A stretch of 8,782 bases of DNA from Rhodospirillales bacterium. Lineage in GTDB: Bacteria; Pseudomonadota; Alphaproteobacteria; Reyranellales; Reyranellaceae. Shown here piece by piece: positions 1-6,456 of this stretch. Made by a program: the position numbers and the translations under genes. The notes under the pieces are model-generated. The model searched no databases, was not told the origin of the DNA, and saw only the letters and a list, made by a program, of their open reading frames with translations. Numbering within the stretch: position 1 is the first letter of the stretch; each line of letters starts with the position of its first letter. The stretch lies in assembly GCA_013205335.1 (NCBI GenBank), contig JABMNB010000251.1, forward strand, positions 1 to 8,782. Direction: 5' to 3'.

Positions 1-371
1 CCATCGACCTCAAGGCCGACAGCGTGAAGCGCGAGCGCCGCGCCTACATCGTGCGCAACGGCCCGCTGTCGCCGAATCATTCCGCGAGCGATCGCCGGAC
101 CGTCTCGATCGCCGGCCGCGCCATCGAAACCATGCTGGTGTCGAGCGGCAAGAACGACGTACTGCGCACCTACTTCGTCACCCAACGCGACGGCGTCGAC
201 TACAACCTTGCCTATATCGGCACCGACTTCAGCTCGCCCAAGACCGGCGAGTTCGACAAGGCCTACATGAACGCCCTCTACGAGTACGGCTACCGGCAGG
301 CCCGCGAGAACCGCGAGTGGCACAAGATGCCGCCCGGTCTCGCCGCCGCCGCGGCGGCCCGCAAGAAGTAG
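1..371 (+). CDS. Patatin-like phospholipase family protein, C-terminal part
   Basis: The reading frame is open from the first complete codon (position 3) to TAG at 369-371, so this is the 3' end of a gene that begins before the window; about 122 residues are visible. The pattern YIVRNG, then IAGRAIETML, DVLRTYF, GVDYNLAYIGTDF, FDKAYMNALYEYGY and a closing W-x-K-M-PPG is the C-terminal signature I know from bacterial patatin-like phospholipases. These are serine acyl hydrolases with a Ser-Asp dyad that cleave acyl chains from lipids. The catalytic GXSXG and DG(A/G) motifs would lie upstream and cannot be checked. The protein ends in an Ala-rich, Lys-rich tail (AAAAAARKK). A GTG at 24 is in frame but is internal, not a start. 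No intrinsic terminator with a T-run follows. Family assignment is from remembered conserved blocks; substrate is unknown. Confidence 0.8.
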   Translation, partial: IDLKADSVKRERRAYIVRNGPLSPNHSASDRRTVSIAGRAIETMLVSSGKNDVLRTYFVTQRDGVDYNLAYIGTDFSSPKTGEFDKAYMNALYEYGYRQARENREWHKMPPGLAAAAAARKK

Positions 372-570
372 GAGCTGTGGGCGGGGGGACGACCCTCCCC
401 CGGTGCGAGGGCTGGCCGTGGCTGCGGCCGCCCGCTCCGCCGGTGGAAGGTCGTACTCGCCAGGCCAGATCGCAGTAAGCCCAAGACCGTCGCAAGCGGC
501 GTGTGCTCGGTCGCGACAAGAACAGCGCCCTTCTACGCAGCCTCGTCAACAGACATGGCCCCGTACCGCC

Positions 571-621
571 GGATTTCCACTTGCCCGCAATGCCTGCTGG
601 CGTTGCGACCGGGAAATCCAC
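571..621 (+). promoter_or_regulatory. Paired GGAWWTCCAC boxes, candidate enhancer sites
   Basis: GGATTTCCAC (571-580) and GGAAATCCAC (612-621) match at eight of ten bases and start 41 bases apart, close to four helical turns, so they would face the same side of the DNA. The 8-base cores are also exact inverted repeats of each other. They lie about 110-160 bases upstream of the start expected for the sigma-54 promoter, which is the usual place for sites bound by a sigma-54 activator. The link to an activator is inference; no such regulator is encoded in the window. Confidence 0.3.
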
Positions 622-704
622 GTCCATGCCTTCCTTCACGCAACCGCGACACAGGCCATCCTTCGAGGGCCGTAGCGAAGCGCTCGGTACCTGTCGTCTC
701 CTGA

Positions 705-720
705 TGGCATGGATGTTGCT
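705..720 (+). promoter_or_regulatory. Sigma-54 (RpoN) promoter of the TRAP operon
   Basis: TGGCATGGATGTTGCT matches the sigma-54 consensus TGGCACRNNNNTTGCW at every fixed position except one (T for C at position 6). The invariant GG (706-707) and GC (718-719) are exactly ten bases apart. Transcription would start near 731, leaving a leader of about 36 bases before the dctP ATG at 767. The position, orientation and neighbouring transporter gene all fit. Dicarboxylate uptake genes are classic RpoN targets, activated by DctD-type proteins. Confidence 0.7.
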
Positions 721-766
721 TCCTAAGCTGCAGATTTCGACTGGAAACGGGCAACTGGGGGCTGGG

Positions 767-1774
767 ATGAGCTTGATATCAAGGTTTGCTGTGTTGAAGT
801 TGGCCGCGATCGCTGCGGGCACGAGCCTCGCCCTGGCAGGCACGGCCAGTGCCCAGACCCAGTGGATCATGGCCAGTGGCTATCCCGAGAACAACTTTAT
901 GACCCAGAATTTGCGCAAATGGGTAGAGGACGTCGAGAAAGGCACCGCAGGTAAACTCAAGATCACGCTCCACACGAACGACAGCCTGATCAAACTCGAC
1001 AGCATCAAATCGGCGGTCCAGCGTGGACAGGTCCAGGGCGGCGAGATCCGTCTTGGCGTCTACGGGAACGAGGATCCGATGTTCATCCTCGACGGCGTAC
1101 CGTTCGTCGCCTCGACCTACGACGAAGCGTGGAAGCTGATGGAGCTTCAAGACCCCTATTTCAAAGGCCTGTTCGACAAAGCCGGCATGGTGATTTCAGG
1201 CTACCAGGTGTGGCCGAGCCAGGGCTTCTACACCAAGGCGCCGGTCAACTCCGTCGAGGACTTCAAAGGCAAGAAGATCCGCATCTATTCGACGGCAACT
1301 CAAAAGATGGCAACCCTGCTCGGGTTCAATGCGACGATCCTGCCCTTCGCAGAAATTCCACAAGCCTTCTCAACGGGCCTGATCGAAGCGCTCTTCACCA
1401 GCGCCCAGACCGGAGTGGATATTCAAGCCTGGGACAATACGAAGTACTTCACGGACGTGGGCGCGATCCTGACGAAAAACGCCCTGATCTTCAGCAAACG
1501 GTCCTTCGCGGCCCTGTCGCCTGCCGAGCAGAAGGTGGTGACGGATGCATCGGCGGCCTACACGAAGCGGTCCTGGGAGATGAGCAAGGCAGCCGGTGAA
1601 GAGAAGTCCGCCGTCCTCAAGAAGAACGGCATGACGGTCACGGGCGGACCGCCGGCGGTGCTGGCCGCCATGAAGAAGGTCGGCGTCCAGATGGCCGACG
1701 ACTGGAAGACGACAGCAAGCCCCGCAGCCGTTGCGGTACTCACCACGTATATGTCCAGTCAGAAGTCCAACTGA
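767..1774 (+). CDS. dctP: TRAP transporter substrate-binding protein, DctP family
   Basis: This is the periplasmic solute receptor of a sodium-driven TRAP transporter; it captures the substrate and hands it to the DctQM membrane complex. The product has 335 residues, normal for the family. Residues 1-29 form a Sec signal peptide (Lys/Arg-containing start, Ala/Leu core, TASA before the cut at Gln30). The mature part carries typical blocks such as DSIKSAVQRGQVQGGEIRLG, GVPFVAS and FKGKKIRIY. Arg172 in KKIRIY sits where the family's carboxylate-binding arginine lies, which suggests an organic acid ligand. I chose ATG 767 over in-frame starts from 503 because it sits directly before the signal peptide, has a G-rich ribosome-binding stretch (756-760), and follows the sigma-54 promoter at the right distance. 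It is first in the operon with dctQM. The exact substrate cannot be read from sequence. Confidence 0.93.
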   Translation: MSLISRFAVLKLAAIAAGTSLALAGTASAQTQWIMASGYPENNFMTQNLRKWVEDVEKGTAGKLKITLHTNDSLIKLDSIKSAVQRGQVQGGEIRLGVYGNEDPMFILDGVPFVASTYDEAWKLMELQDPYFKGLFDKAGMVISGYQVWPSQGFYTKAPVNSVEDFKGKKIRIYSTATQKMATLLGFNATILPFAEIPQAFSTGLIEALFTSAQTGVDIQAWDNTKYFTDVGAILTKNALIFSKRSFAALSPAEQKVVTDASAAYTKRSWEMSKAAGEEKSAVLKKNGMTVTGGPPAVLAAMKKVGVQMADDWKTTASPAAVAVLTTYMSSQKSN

Positions 1775-1783
1775 TTTCCAGAG

Positions 1784-1819
1784 ACGCCGGGCCGCCTGCG
1801 GCAGCCCGGCGTTTGTTTT
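1784..1819 (+). terminator. Terminator-like hairpin between dctP and dctQ
   Basis: ACGCCGGGC (1784-1792) and GCCCGGCGT (1804-1812) form a perfect nine-base stem around an 11-base loop, followed by TTTGTTTT. This has the shape of a Rho-independent terminator, yet it lies inside the operon, ten bases after the dctP stop and about 20 bases before dctQ. It probably stops a fraction of transcripts, or protects the 3' end of a dctP-only mRNA, so that binding protein exceeds permease. Confidence 0.75.
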
Positions 1820-1834
1820 GCGGATGGTGATGTG

Positions 1835-2410
1835 ATGCGGCGCGCCTTGGACGTTCTCTATAGCTCTAGCGGTCTGCTCTCCGCTTTCTTCCTGATGATG
1901 ATCGGCGTCACGATCCTCCTGCAGATTGCCGGCCGATTCCTCAATTTCGCCTTCGACGCTACGGAAATTTCCGGATTCTGCATGGCGGCATCGACCTTTC
2001 TCGGCCTGGCTTACACATTGCGCGCCGGTGCCCATATCCGGGTGAATCTCTTGGTCGGCAAGCTCGCGGGCCCCAATCGACGGCTCGTCGAGATCTGGTG
2101 CTGTACGCTTGGAGCGGCCGCCTTCGCGTTCTTCGCCGCAAACGCGTGGCTGATGTCTTACGAATCCCTTCTCTTCGGCGATACCAGTCCGGGCCTCATG
2201 GCAGTTCCTTTCTGGATTCCGCAAATCGGCATGGCTCTCGGCGCTTCGATCATGACCATTGGACTGGTCGACGAATTGGTTCAGACCCTGGGTGGCAAGA
2301 TTCCGGACTTTGCCGATGCGGAAGCGCAGGCCATCGGCGACGAACTCGAAGCAGCCTCGCTGATCATGGGTAACGAGGCGGTCGGCACCACAAAGGCGAC
2401 CACGCGATGA
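1835..2410 (+). CDS. dctQ: TRAP transporter small permease, DctQ family
   Basis: This is the small integral membrane subunit that pairs with DctM in the inner membrane to form the transport complex. The product has 191 residues from ATG 1835; a GTG one codon earlier (1832) is equally possible, and neither has a strong ribosome-binding site. Four hydrophobic segments are visible, at roughly residues 12-32, 47-65, 86-107 and 128-150, the usual DctQ topology. The stretch YTLRAGAHIRVNLL after the second segment is the best-conserved DctQ motif. A charged cytoplasmic-like tail of about 40 residues rich in Glu, Asp and Ala follows the last segment and is somewhat longer than in many homologues. The stop overlaps the dctM start (ATGA), indicating translational coupling. 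It lies behind the hairpin that follows dctP. Confidence 0.92.
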   Translation: MRRALDVLYSSSGLLSAFFLMMIGVTILLQIAGRFLNFAFDATEISGFCMAASTFLGLAYTLRAGAHIRVNLLVGKLAGPNRRLVEIWCCTLGAAAFAFFAANAWLMSYESLLFGDTSPGLMAVPFWIPQIGMALGASIMTIGLVDELVQTLGGKIPDFADAEAQAIGDELEAASLIMGNEAVGTTKATTR

Positions 2411-3714
2411 GCGGCGAGACCGTTCTTGCCGCAACGATCCTGGGCACCCTCTTTCTGCTGCTCGCGAGCGGTGTGTGGATCGGCATTAGTCTCATCGTCG
2501 TCGGCTTCGTCGCCCTCTTCTTCTTCACGCCCGCTCCTGCAGGATCCCTCCTCGCCAGCACGATCTGGGATTCGAGTTGGGGATGGGCGCTTACCGCATT
2601 GCCGCTATTCATCTGGATGGGCGAGATCCTGTTTCGATCCCGGCTTTCGGAGGACATGTTCAAAGGGTTGGCCCCATGGCTCGGCTGGCTTCCAGGGCGA
2701 CTGCTGCACGTCAATATCCTGGGCTGCGGCGTGATGGCCGCGGTATCCGGCTCTTCGGCCGTCACCTGCGCCACGATCGGCCGCATGAGCATGCCCGAGC
2801 TGCGCAAGCGCGGCTATCACGAGGGCATGGCGATCGGAACGCTTGCCGGGTCGGGAACGCTGGGGCTTCTGATTCCGCCATCGATCATGATGATCGTGTA
2901 CGGCATTACCGCACAGGTTTCGATCGGCAGGCTGTTCATCGCCGGGTTTCTGCCTGGCTTCATGATGATTGGCCTGTTCATGGCTTACACGGCAGGCTGG
3001 TCGCTTCTCAACCCGACCAAAATCCCCGCCGACGATCTACGGATGACATTCGGCGAGAAGCTCTGGAACGCGCGCCGCCTGATCCCGGTCATCCTTCTGA
3101 TCGTCGCCGTGCTGGGCTCGATTTACGGCGGTGTTGCGACCCCCACCGAGGCCGCGGTGATGGGTGTGGTCGGTGCCCTGATCCTCGCCGCGGTCACCGG
3201 TTCCCTGTCGTGGGCGACGTTTCAGGAGAGTCTGTTGGGCGCCGTGCGCACCAGCTGCCTGATTGGTCTGATCCTGGTAGGGGCTGCGTTCGTGACCATG
3301 GCGATGGCGTTCACGGGCCTGCCTGGGACGATGGCTGCCTGGGTCAATGGACTGGGTCTCAGTCCGCTCGGACTGATCTTCCTGCTGACTGTGCTCTATA
3401 TCGTCCTGGGCTGCTTTCTCGACGGTGTTTCGATGATCGTGCTGACAGCGCCCGTTGTGTTGCCGATGATCATCGCCCAACAGATCGATCCATTGTGGTT
3501 TGGCATCTACATCGTCCTGGTCGTCGAAATGGCGCAGATCACGCCACCCGTTGGCTTCAATCTGTATGTGCTCCAAAGCCTGACCGGCCGTGACATCTGG
3601 ACGGTAACGAAGGCCTCCTTTCCATTCTTTCTTCTGCTCTGTCTCGGCATCGTTCTCATTACCGCCTTTCCCGATATTGTAATGGTCCTGCCCCGTCAGA
3701 TGACAAACGCCTGA
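2407..3714 (+). CDS. dctM: TRAP transporter large permease, DctM family
   Basis: This is the main transport subunit, a member of the ion transporter superfamily that uses a sodium gradient to move the substrate delivered by DctP. The product has 435 residues, normal for DctM, and is hydrophobic throughout, with about a dozen membrane segments. Two motifs stand out: SGSSAVTCATIG (residues 114-125) and LAGSGTLGLLIPPS (146-159). These are the Ser/Gly-rich hairpin segments expected near the sodium and substrate sites in the first half. The second half has the matching region around FLDGVSMIVLTAPVVLPM and the closing EMAQITPPVGFNLYVLQ. The ATG overlaps the dctQ stop by four bases with no clear ribosome-binding site, so translation is probably coupled. 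No strong terminator follows the stop. Confidence 0.95.
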   Translation: MSGETVLAATILGTLFLLLASGVWIGISLIVVGFVALFFFTPAPAGSLLASTIWDSSWGWALTALPLFIWMGEILFRSRLSEDMFKGLAPWLGWLPGRLLHVNILGCGVMAAVSGSSAVTCATIGRMSMPELRKRGYHEGMAIGTLAGSGTLGLLIPPSIMMIVYGITAQVSIGRLFIAGFLPGFMMIGLFMAYTAGWSLLNPTKIPADDLRMTFGEKLWNARRLIPVILLIVAVLGSIYGGVATPTEAAVMGVVGALILAAVTGSLSWATFQESLLGAVRTSCLIGLILVGAAFVTMAMAFTGLPGTMAAWVNGLGLSPLGLIFLLTVLYIVLGCFLDGVSMIVLTAPVVLPMIIAQQIDPLWFGIYIVLVVEMAQITPPVGFNLYVLQSLTGRDIWTVTKASFPFFLLLCLGIVLITAFPDIVMVLPRQMTNA

Positions 3715-3775
3715 TCCTCACCGACCCGTCGCAAGCGCTCCGGAATCCGACTTGCCGGCTTTTGCTGGGAAGTTG

Positions 3776-3883
3776 GTAGAAGGTTGCGACGAAGGTGGGC
3801 CTCGCGATATGGCCGGCCCGCGAAGCGCTATTCGTTTACTCTCTTCGCCCCCCAGAGCCGCCGACGCCCAGTAGAAGGTCGCG
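3776..3883 (+). repeat. Short direct repeat in the gap after dctM
   Basis: GTAGAAGGTTGCG (3776-3788) and GTAGAAGGTCGCG (3871-3883) differ at one base and lie 95 bases apart, in the gene-free gap 3715-3920 between dctM and the broken ATP-grasp gene. The gap has no convincing open frame, terminator or RNA. The repeat is short and may be chance; no function is proposed. Confidence 0.2.
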
Positions 3884-3920
3884 GCCGATCCGGTCGAAGT
3901 GACCGCGCTGTTCAGGGAAG

Positions 3921-4800
3921 TTACGGACGCGTTTCGCCCAGACGCCTCATCGTCGCCTCGGCGAAGCGCTCGGCCGACGAAGGGGCAAAGTCCATGGCTA
4001 GAGCCGGCTCCAGCAGCTCGACCTCGATCACGATCAGCACGCCGTCGCGCACCACGCCATCGACGCGGGCGTAGAGAGGCAACTCTGGGAGGGTCGCGAG
4101 GCAGGCGGCGCCCTATTGCGCAACTTGGAGCGGCGGCGTTTCGGCGGTTCGCGTCGACCTGTAGCGCGAGTTCGAGCGGAACTCGCCCGGAGGAGGTCGC
4201 TTGCGGATGGCGTGGCTGAAGACGCCGTCGAAACAGACCAGCGACAGCTCGCCGTCGGCGATCTCGGGCAGGAACTCCTGCACCACGACGCCCGCCTGTC
4301 GGGCCTCGTCGGCAAGGCCCGCGACCTGTCCGGCCAGTGTCGCGCGCTGCAGAAGTTCGACCGAATGGCCCGACGCGCCGCTGGCCGGCTTCACGACGGC
4401 ACGCGCCCAGCCGGTCTCCTCGAAGACCCGGCCGATCGCCGACACTTCGCAGGGCACGACGAAGCTTCGCGGCACGCGCACACCCGCCGCCGCGAGCTTC
4501 GCCACGTAGTCCTTGCGCAGGTTCCAGCGCACCAGATCGATGGAGTTGAACAGCCGCGTTGCGGCCGCCATCGCCTCCGTCCATGCCCTGAAGGCATTGA
4601 GCGCGCGGAAGTAGCCCCAGGTCGAGCGCAGCACGATGGCATCGGCGCTGGCAAACGCCTCGCGCGGTCCGTCCCACGGCACGCCGGTGACACGGCACCC
4701 GCGGCGCTCCAGCGCGTCGGCGTACAGCCGGCCCGACGCGGTGATGGCGGGATCGTCGGCGGATGTGGCGAGAACGATATGCGGCCCCGTGCCGCTTCAT
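3921..4800 (-). pseudogene. Broken ATP-grasp ligase gene (DcsG/RimK-like)
   Basis: Read on the minus strand, the fragments make a 292-residue ATP-grasp enzyme, about the size of the O-ureido-D-serine cyclo-ligase (DcsG)-like proteins it resembles. ATP-grasp ligases join a carboxylate to an amine through an acyl phosphate. Visible blocks, numbered on the repaired protein, are HIVLATSADDPAITASGRLY (7-26), LRSTWGYF (57-64), VRWNLRKDY (90-98), AVVKPASGASG with ATP-binding Lys137, and, beyond the break, PLYARVDGVV and IEVELLEPAL, the acidic metal-binding end. Two lesions are seen. TAG at 4113-4115 interrupts codon 229, while the same frame continues with family-like sequence to TAA at 3921-3923. 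At the 5' end that frame has no ATG, GTG or TTG before GTG 4682, inside the domain. ATG 4800 fits only if one base of the run at 4785-4788 is dropped. Sequencing error remains possible. The specific substrate is unknown. Confidence 0.75.
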
Positions 4801-4824
4801 AGCCAACAACCCGGCGCGCGTCTT

Positions 4825-4832
4825 GCTAGGAT
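4825..4832 (+). promoter_or_regulatory. Possible extended -10 promoter, near-leaderless start
   Basis: The sequence TTGCTAGGATG just before the chlorite dismutase gene contains TGCTAGGAT, resembling an extended -10 element (TGN-TATAAT). Transcription would start about seven bases downstream, on or next to the ATG at 4839. The same bases (AGGA) could instead be a Shine-Dalgarno site 7-9 bases from the start. No -35 box is obvious, so this is tentative. Confidence 0.25.
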
Positions 4833-4838
4833 GCGGAC

Positions 4839-5378
4839 ATGCCGCCGCCCTTCACCGTCACCTTCTCCGCCGGGACCTCCGGCCCCTGGCACATCGAACG
4901 AATTTCGACCGTGGCCGGCAAGGGTCTTCCCGCTGCGACGCATCTCGCGATGACCGACATGCCTGACGCGACATGGCGCCTGCGCGGCGTCGTCAGCCAT
5001 CCGCGCTATTCGACGGCGGCCGAACTGAAGGAACTGGCCGGCGTGCAGGCCGGGCTCGGGCGCAGCGAGGCCATGTGTGCGGCTCTCATCCCGATCCGCA
5101 AGTCGCAGACCTGGTGGTCGATGGCGCAGGACGAGCGCCGGGCGATCTTCGAGGACAGGTCGCGCCACATCGCCCTGTCGATGAAGTACCTGCCGGCGGT
5201 GGCGCGCCGCCTCCACCACGCCCGCGACCTCGGCGAGCCCTTCGACTTCCTCACCTGGTTCGAATTCGCGCCCGAGCACGAGGCGGCGTTCGACGCCCTC
5301 CTGGTCGAACTGCGCGCAAGCGAGGAATGGAAGTACGTGGAGCGTGAGGTGGAAATTCGGCTGACACGAACGGGTTGA
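4839..5378 (+). CDS. Chlorite dismutase family haem protein, short form
   Basis: The product has 179 residues, the length of the short (lineage II, Nitrobacter-type) chlorite dismutases, single-domain haem b proteins that form dimers. It has no signal peptide, so it should be cytoplasmic. The core SQTWWSMAQDERRAIFEDRSRHIALSMKYLPAVARRLHHARDLGEPFDFLTWFEF is characteristic. His110 fits the proximal haem ligand and Arg123, thirteen residues on, fits the distal catalytic arginine. That is the same spacing as in known chlorite dismutases (His170/Arg183 in Dechloromonas), whereas HemQ-type coproheme decarboxylases lack this arginine. The protein could break chlorite into chloride and oxygen, but many relatives in non-chlorate bacteria have no assigned role. 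It starts 38 bases from the ATG of the divergent broken ATP-grasp gene and ends 14 bases from the convergent M48 peptidase gene. AGGA at 4828-4831 may be its ribosome-binding site. Confidence 0.87.
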   Translation: MPPPFTVTFSAGTSGPWHIERISTVAGKGLPAATHLAMTDMPDATWRLRGVVSHPRYSTAAELKELAGVQAGLGRSEAMCAALIPIRKSQTWWSMAQDERRAIFEDRSRHIALSMKYLPAVARRLHHARDLGEPFDFLTWFEFAPEHEAAFDALLVELRASEEWKYVEREVEIRLTRTG

Positions 5379-5392
5379 TTCCCAAAGACCCT

Positions 5393-6454
5393 CTATTTGC
5401 AAACATTCCGCAGTGCCTGCCATTCCGCTGCGCTGAAGGCAGGCGTGCCCGTCGGCGGCCGCTTGGTCGCGTCGATGCGTTCGCGTGTGGGCGGGTGGCT
5501 CGACCAGATGCCGGCGGCGCTGGCGGCGTCCGAGGGTTCCTTCTCGAGCATCTGCTCGAAGAAGGTCGAGACGCCGTCGGCGCGCAGGCCGCGCTGTTCG
5601 AGCAGGCGCACGCCGGTGGCGTCGGCCTCGCGCTCGAAGGCACGGCCGTTGCGCATCGCGAGCAACGCGCTGCCACCGGTGCCGAACGTACTCAATATGT
5701 CGGAGTAGCCGCCGCTCAGGACCTTGATCAAGAGGTCGATGCCGTAGGCGCGCGCCACACCTTTGATCGGATGATCGTGCACCACATGGCCGATCTCGTG
5801 CGCCAGCACGCCCGCGACCTGCGACGAGTCCTTCGCCTGGTCGATCAGGTCCGAATAGAAAACGAGGATCGAACCCGGCAGGGTGAAGGCGTTGACCGGC
5901 CCGCCCGCGACGATGTGCACGGTGACGTCGTGCTTGTAGCCGGCTCCCCGGGCGAGATCGTTGGCCAACCGGTTTATCGCGGCGACCCCCGCCTTGCCGT
6001 GGCACATTTCCTTGTCGGCCAGCAGCTCGTCGAGAACGGTCTCGCCCAGCTTGGCCTGCAGCGTGTAGGGCAGCAGCGGCACGGCATAGTCGGTGCCGTA
6101 CTCGATCGCGCTCCAGAACAGGCCGACCAGCGCGACGATCGCCAGAGAATAGCCGCCGAGGCGCGGCGCGACCCGCACCGGCTCGAGCGCCAGCGGCTTC
6201 AGCGCCGGTAGCAGCGTGGCGAGTTGCGCGCGCCAGGCGGGGTCCTCTACGATCAGTCGCGCCTCGCTGCCACGGATCGCCAGCGGCGGCACCGCCTCGT
6301 GATGCGAATCGCCCAGCACCGAGAGGTCGGCGACCGGCCAGCGCGCCACGATGCTGGAATCGGTCGGACGATAGATCACGAGCTCGTGGCTGGTGACGCG
6401 CAGCATCACTTCCTCCACTGCGGCCGTCTCGCCGTCATAGTAGCGGGCGGCCAT
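5393..6454 (-). CDS. M48 family zinc metallopeptidase, membrane-anchored
   Basis: The product has 353 residues from ATG 6454; the frame is open further upstream, but that part only shadows the DUF898 gene. Residues 1-80 form a small beta-rich domain (YYDGETAAVEEVMLRV, then VARWPVADLSVL and LIVEDPAWRAQL), like the N-terminal domain (DUF7092 in my memory) found on many proteobacterial M48 proteins. One membrane segment follows near 100-118. The peptidase domain has HEIGH at 219-223 (zinc ligands His219 and His223, catalytic Glu220) and FEREAD at 273-278, giving the third ligand Glu274. It ends with the usual SSHPPTRERID block. M48 peptidases of this type are proposed to clear damaged envelope proteins. 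The gene starts two bases after the DUF898 stop, so the two are co-transcribed and probably translationally coupled. The C-terminus is complete. Confidence 0.92.
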   Translation of the reverse strand: MAARYYDGETAAVEEVMLRVTSHELVIYRPTDSSIVARWPVADLSVLGDSHHEAVPPLAIRGSEARLIVEDPAWRAQLATLLPALKPLALEPVRVAPRLGGYSLAIVALVGLFWSAIEYGTDYAVPLLPYTLQAKLGETVLDELLADKEMCHGKAGVAAINRLANDLARGAGYKHDVTVHIVAGGPVNAFTLPGSILVFYSDLIDQAKDSSQVAGVLAHEIGHVVHDHPIKGVARAYGIDLLIKVLSGGYSDILSTFGTGGSALLAMRNGRAFEREADATGVRLLEQRGLRADGVSTFFEQMLEKEPSDAASAAGIWSSHPPTRERIDATKRPPTGTPAFSAAEWQALRNVCK

Positions 6455-6456
6455 CG

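Larger units (their letters stand above)
372..766. other. Non-coding region upstream of the TRAP operon
   Basis: About 395 bases separate the patatin gene from dctP. Several frames are open here, including one joined in frame to dctP from 503, but the translation of 503-766 looks random. It would also place 88 residues before a clear signal peptide, so I treat it as non-coding. The region begins with a G6/CCCTCCCCC hairpin-like stretch (383-401) without a T-run, so it is not a convincing terminator. Its 3' half holds the two GGAWWTCCAC boxes and the sigma-54 promoter listed separately. I see no RNA gene. Confidence 0.6.

Noticed and set aside
383..401. G6/CCCTCCCCC hairpin after the patatin gene as a terminator
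   Set aside because: The stem is imperfect and no T-run follows it.
503..766. 88-residue in-frame N-terminal extension of dctP
   Set aside because: The translation is not protein-like, it would bury the signal peptide, and the sigma-54 promoter lies inside it.
3718..4809. 363-residue minus-strand open frame
   Set aside because: The Arg-rich translation has no family features; the ATP-grasp motifs are in a different frame of the same strand.
5415..5444. GCCTGCC/GGCAGGC inverted repeat near the convergent gene ends
   Set aside because: It lies inside the M48 coding sequence, has a 16-base loop and no T-run on either side, so it is not supported as a terminator.
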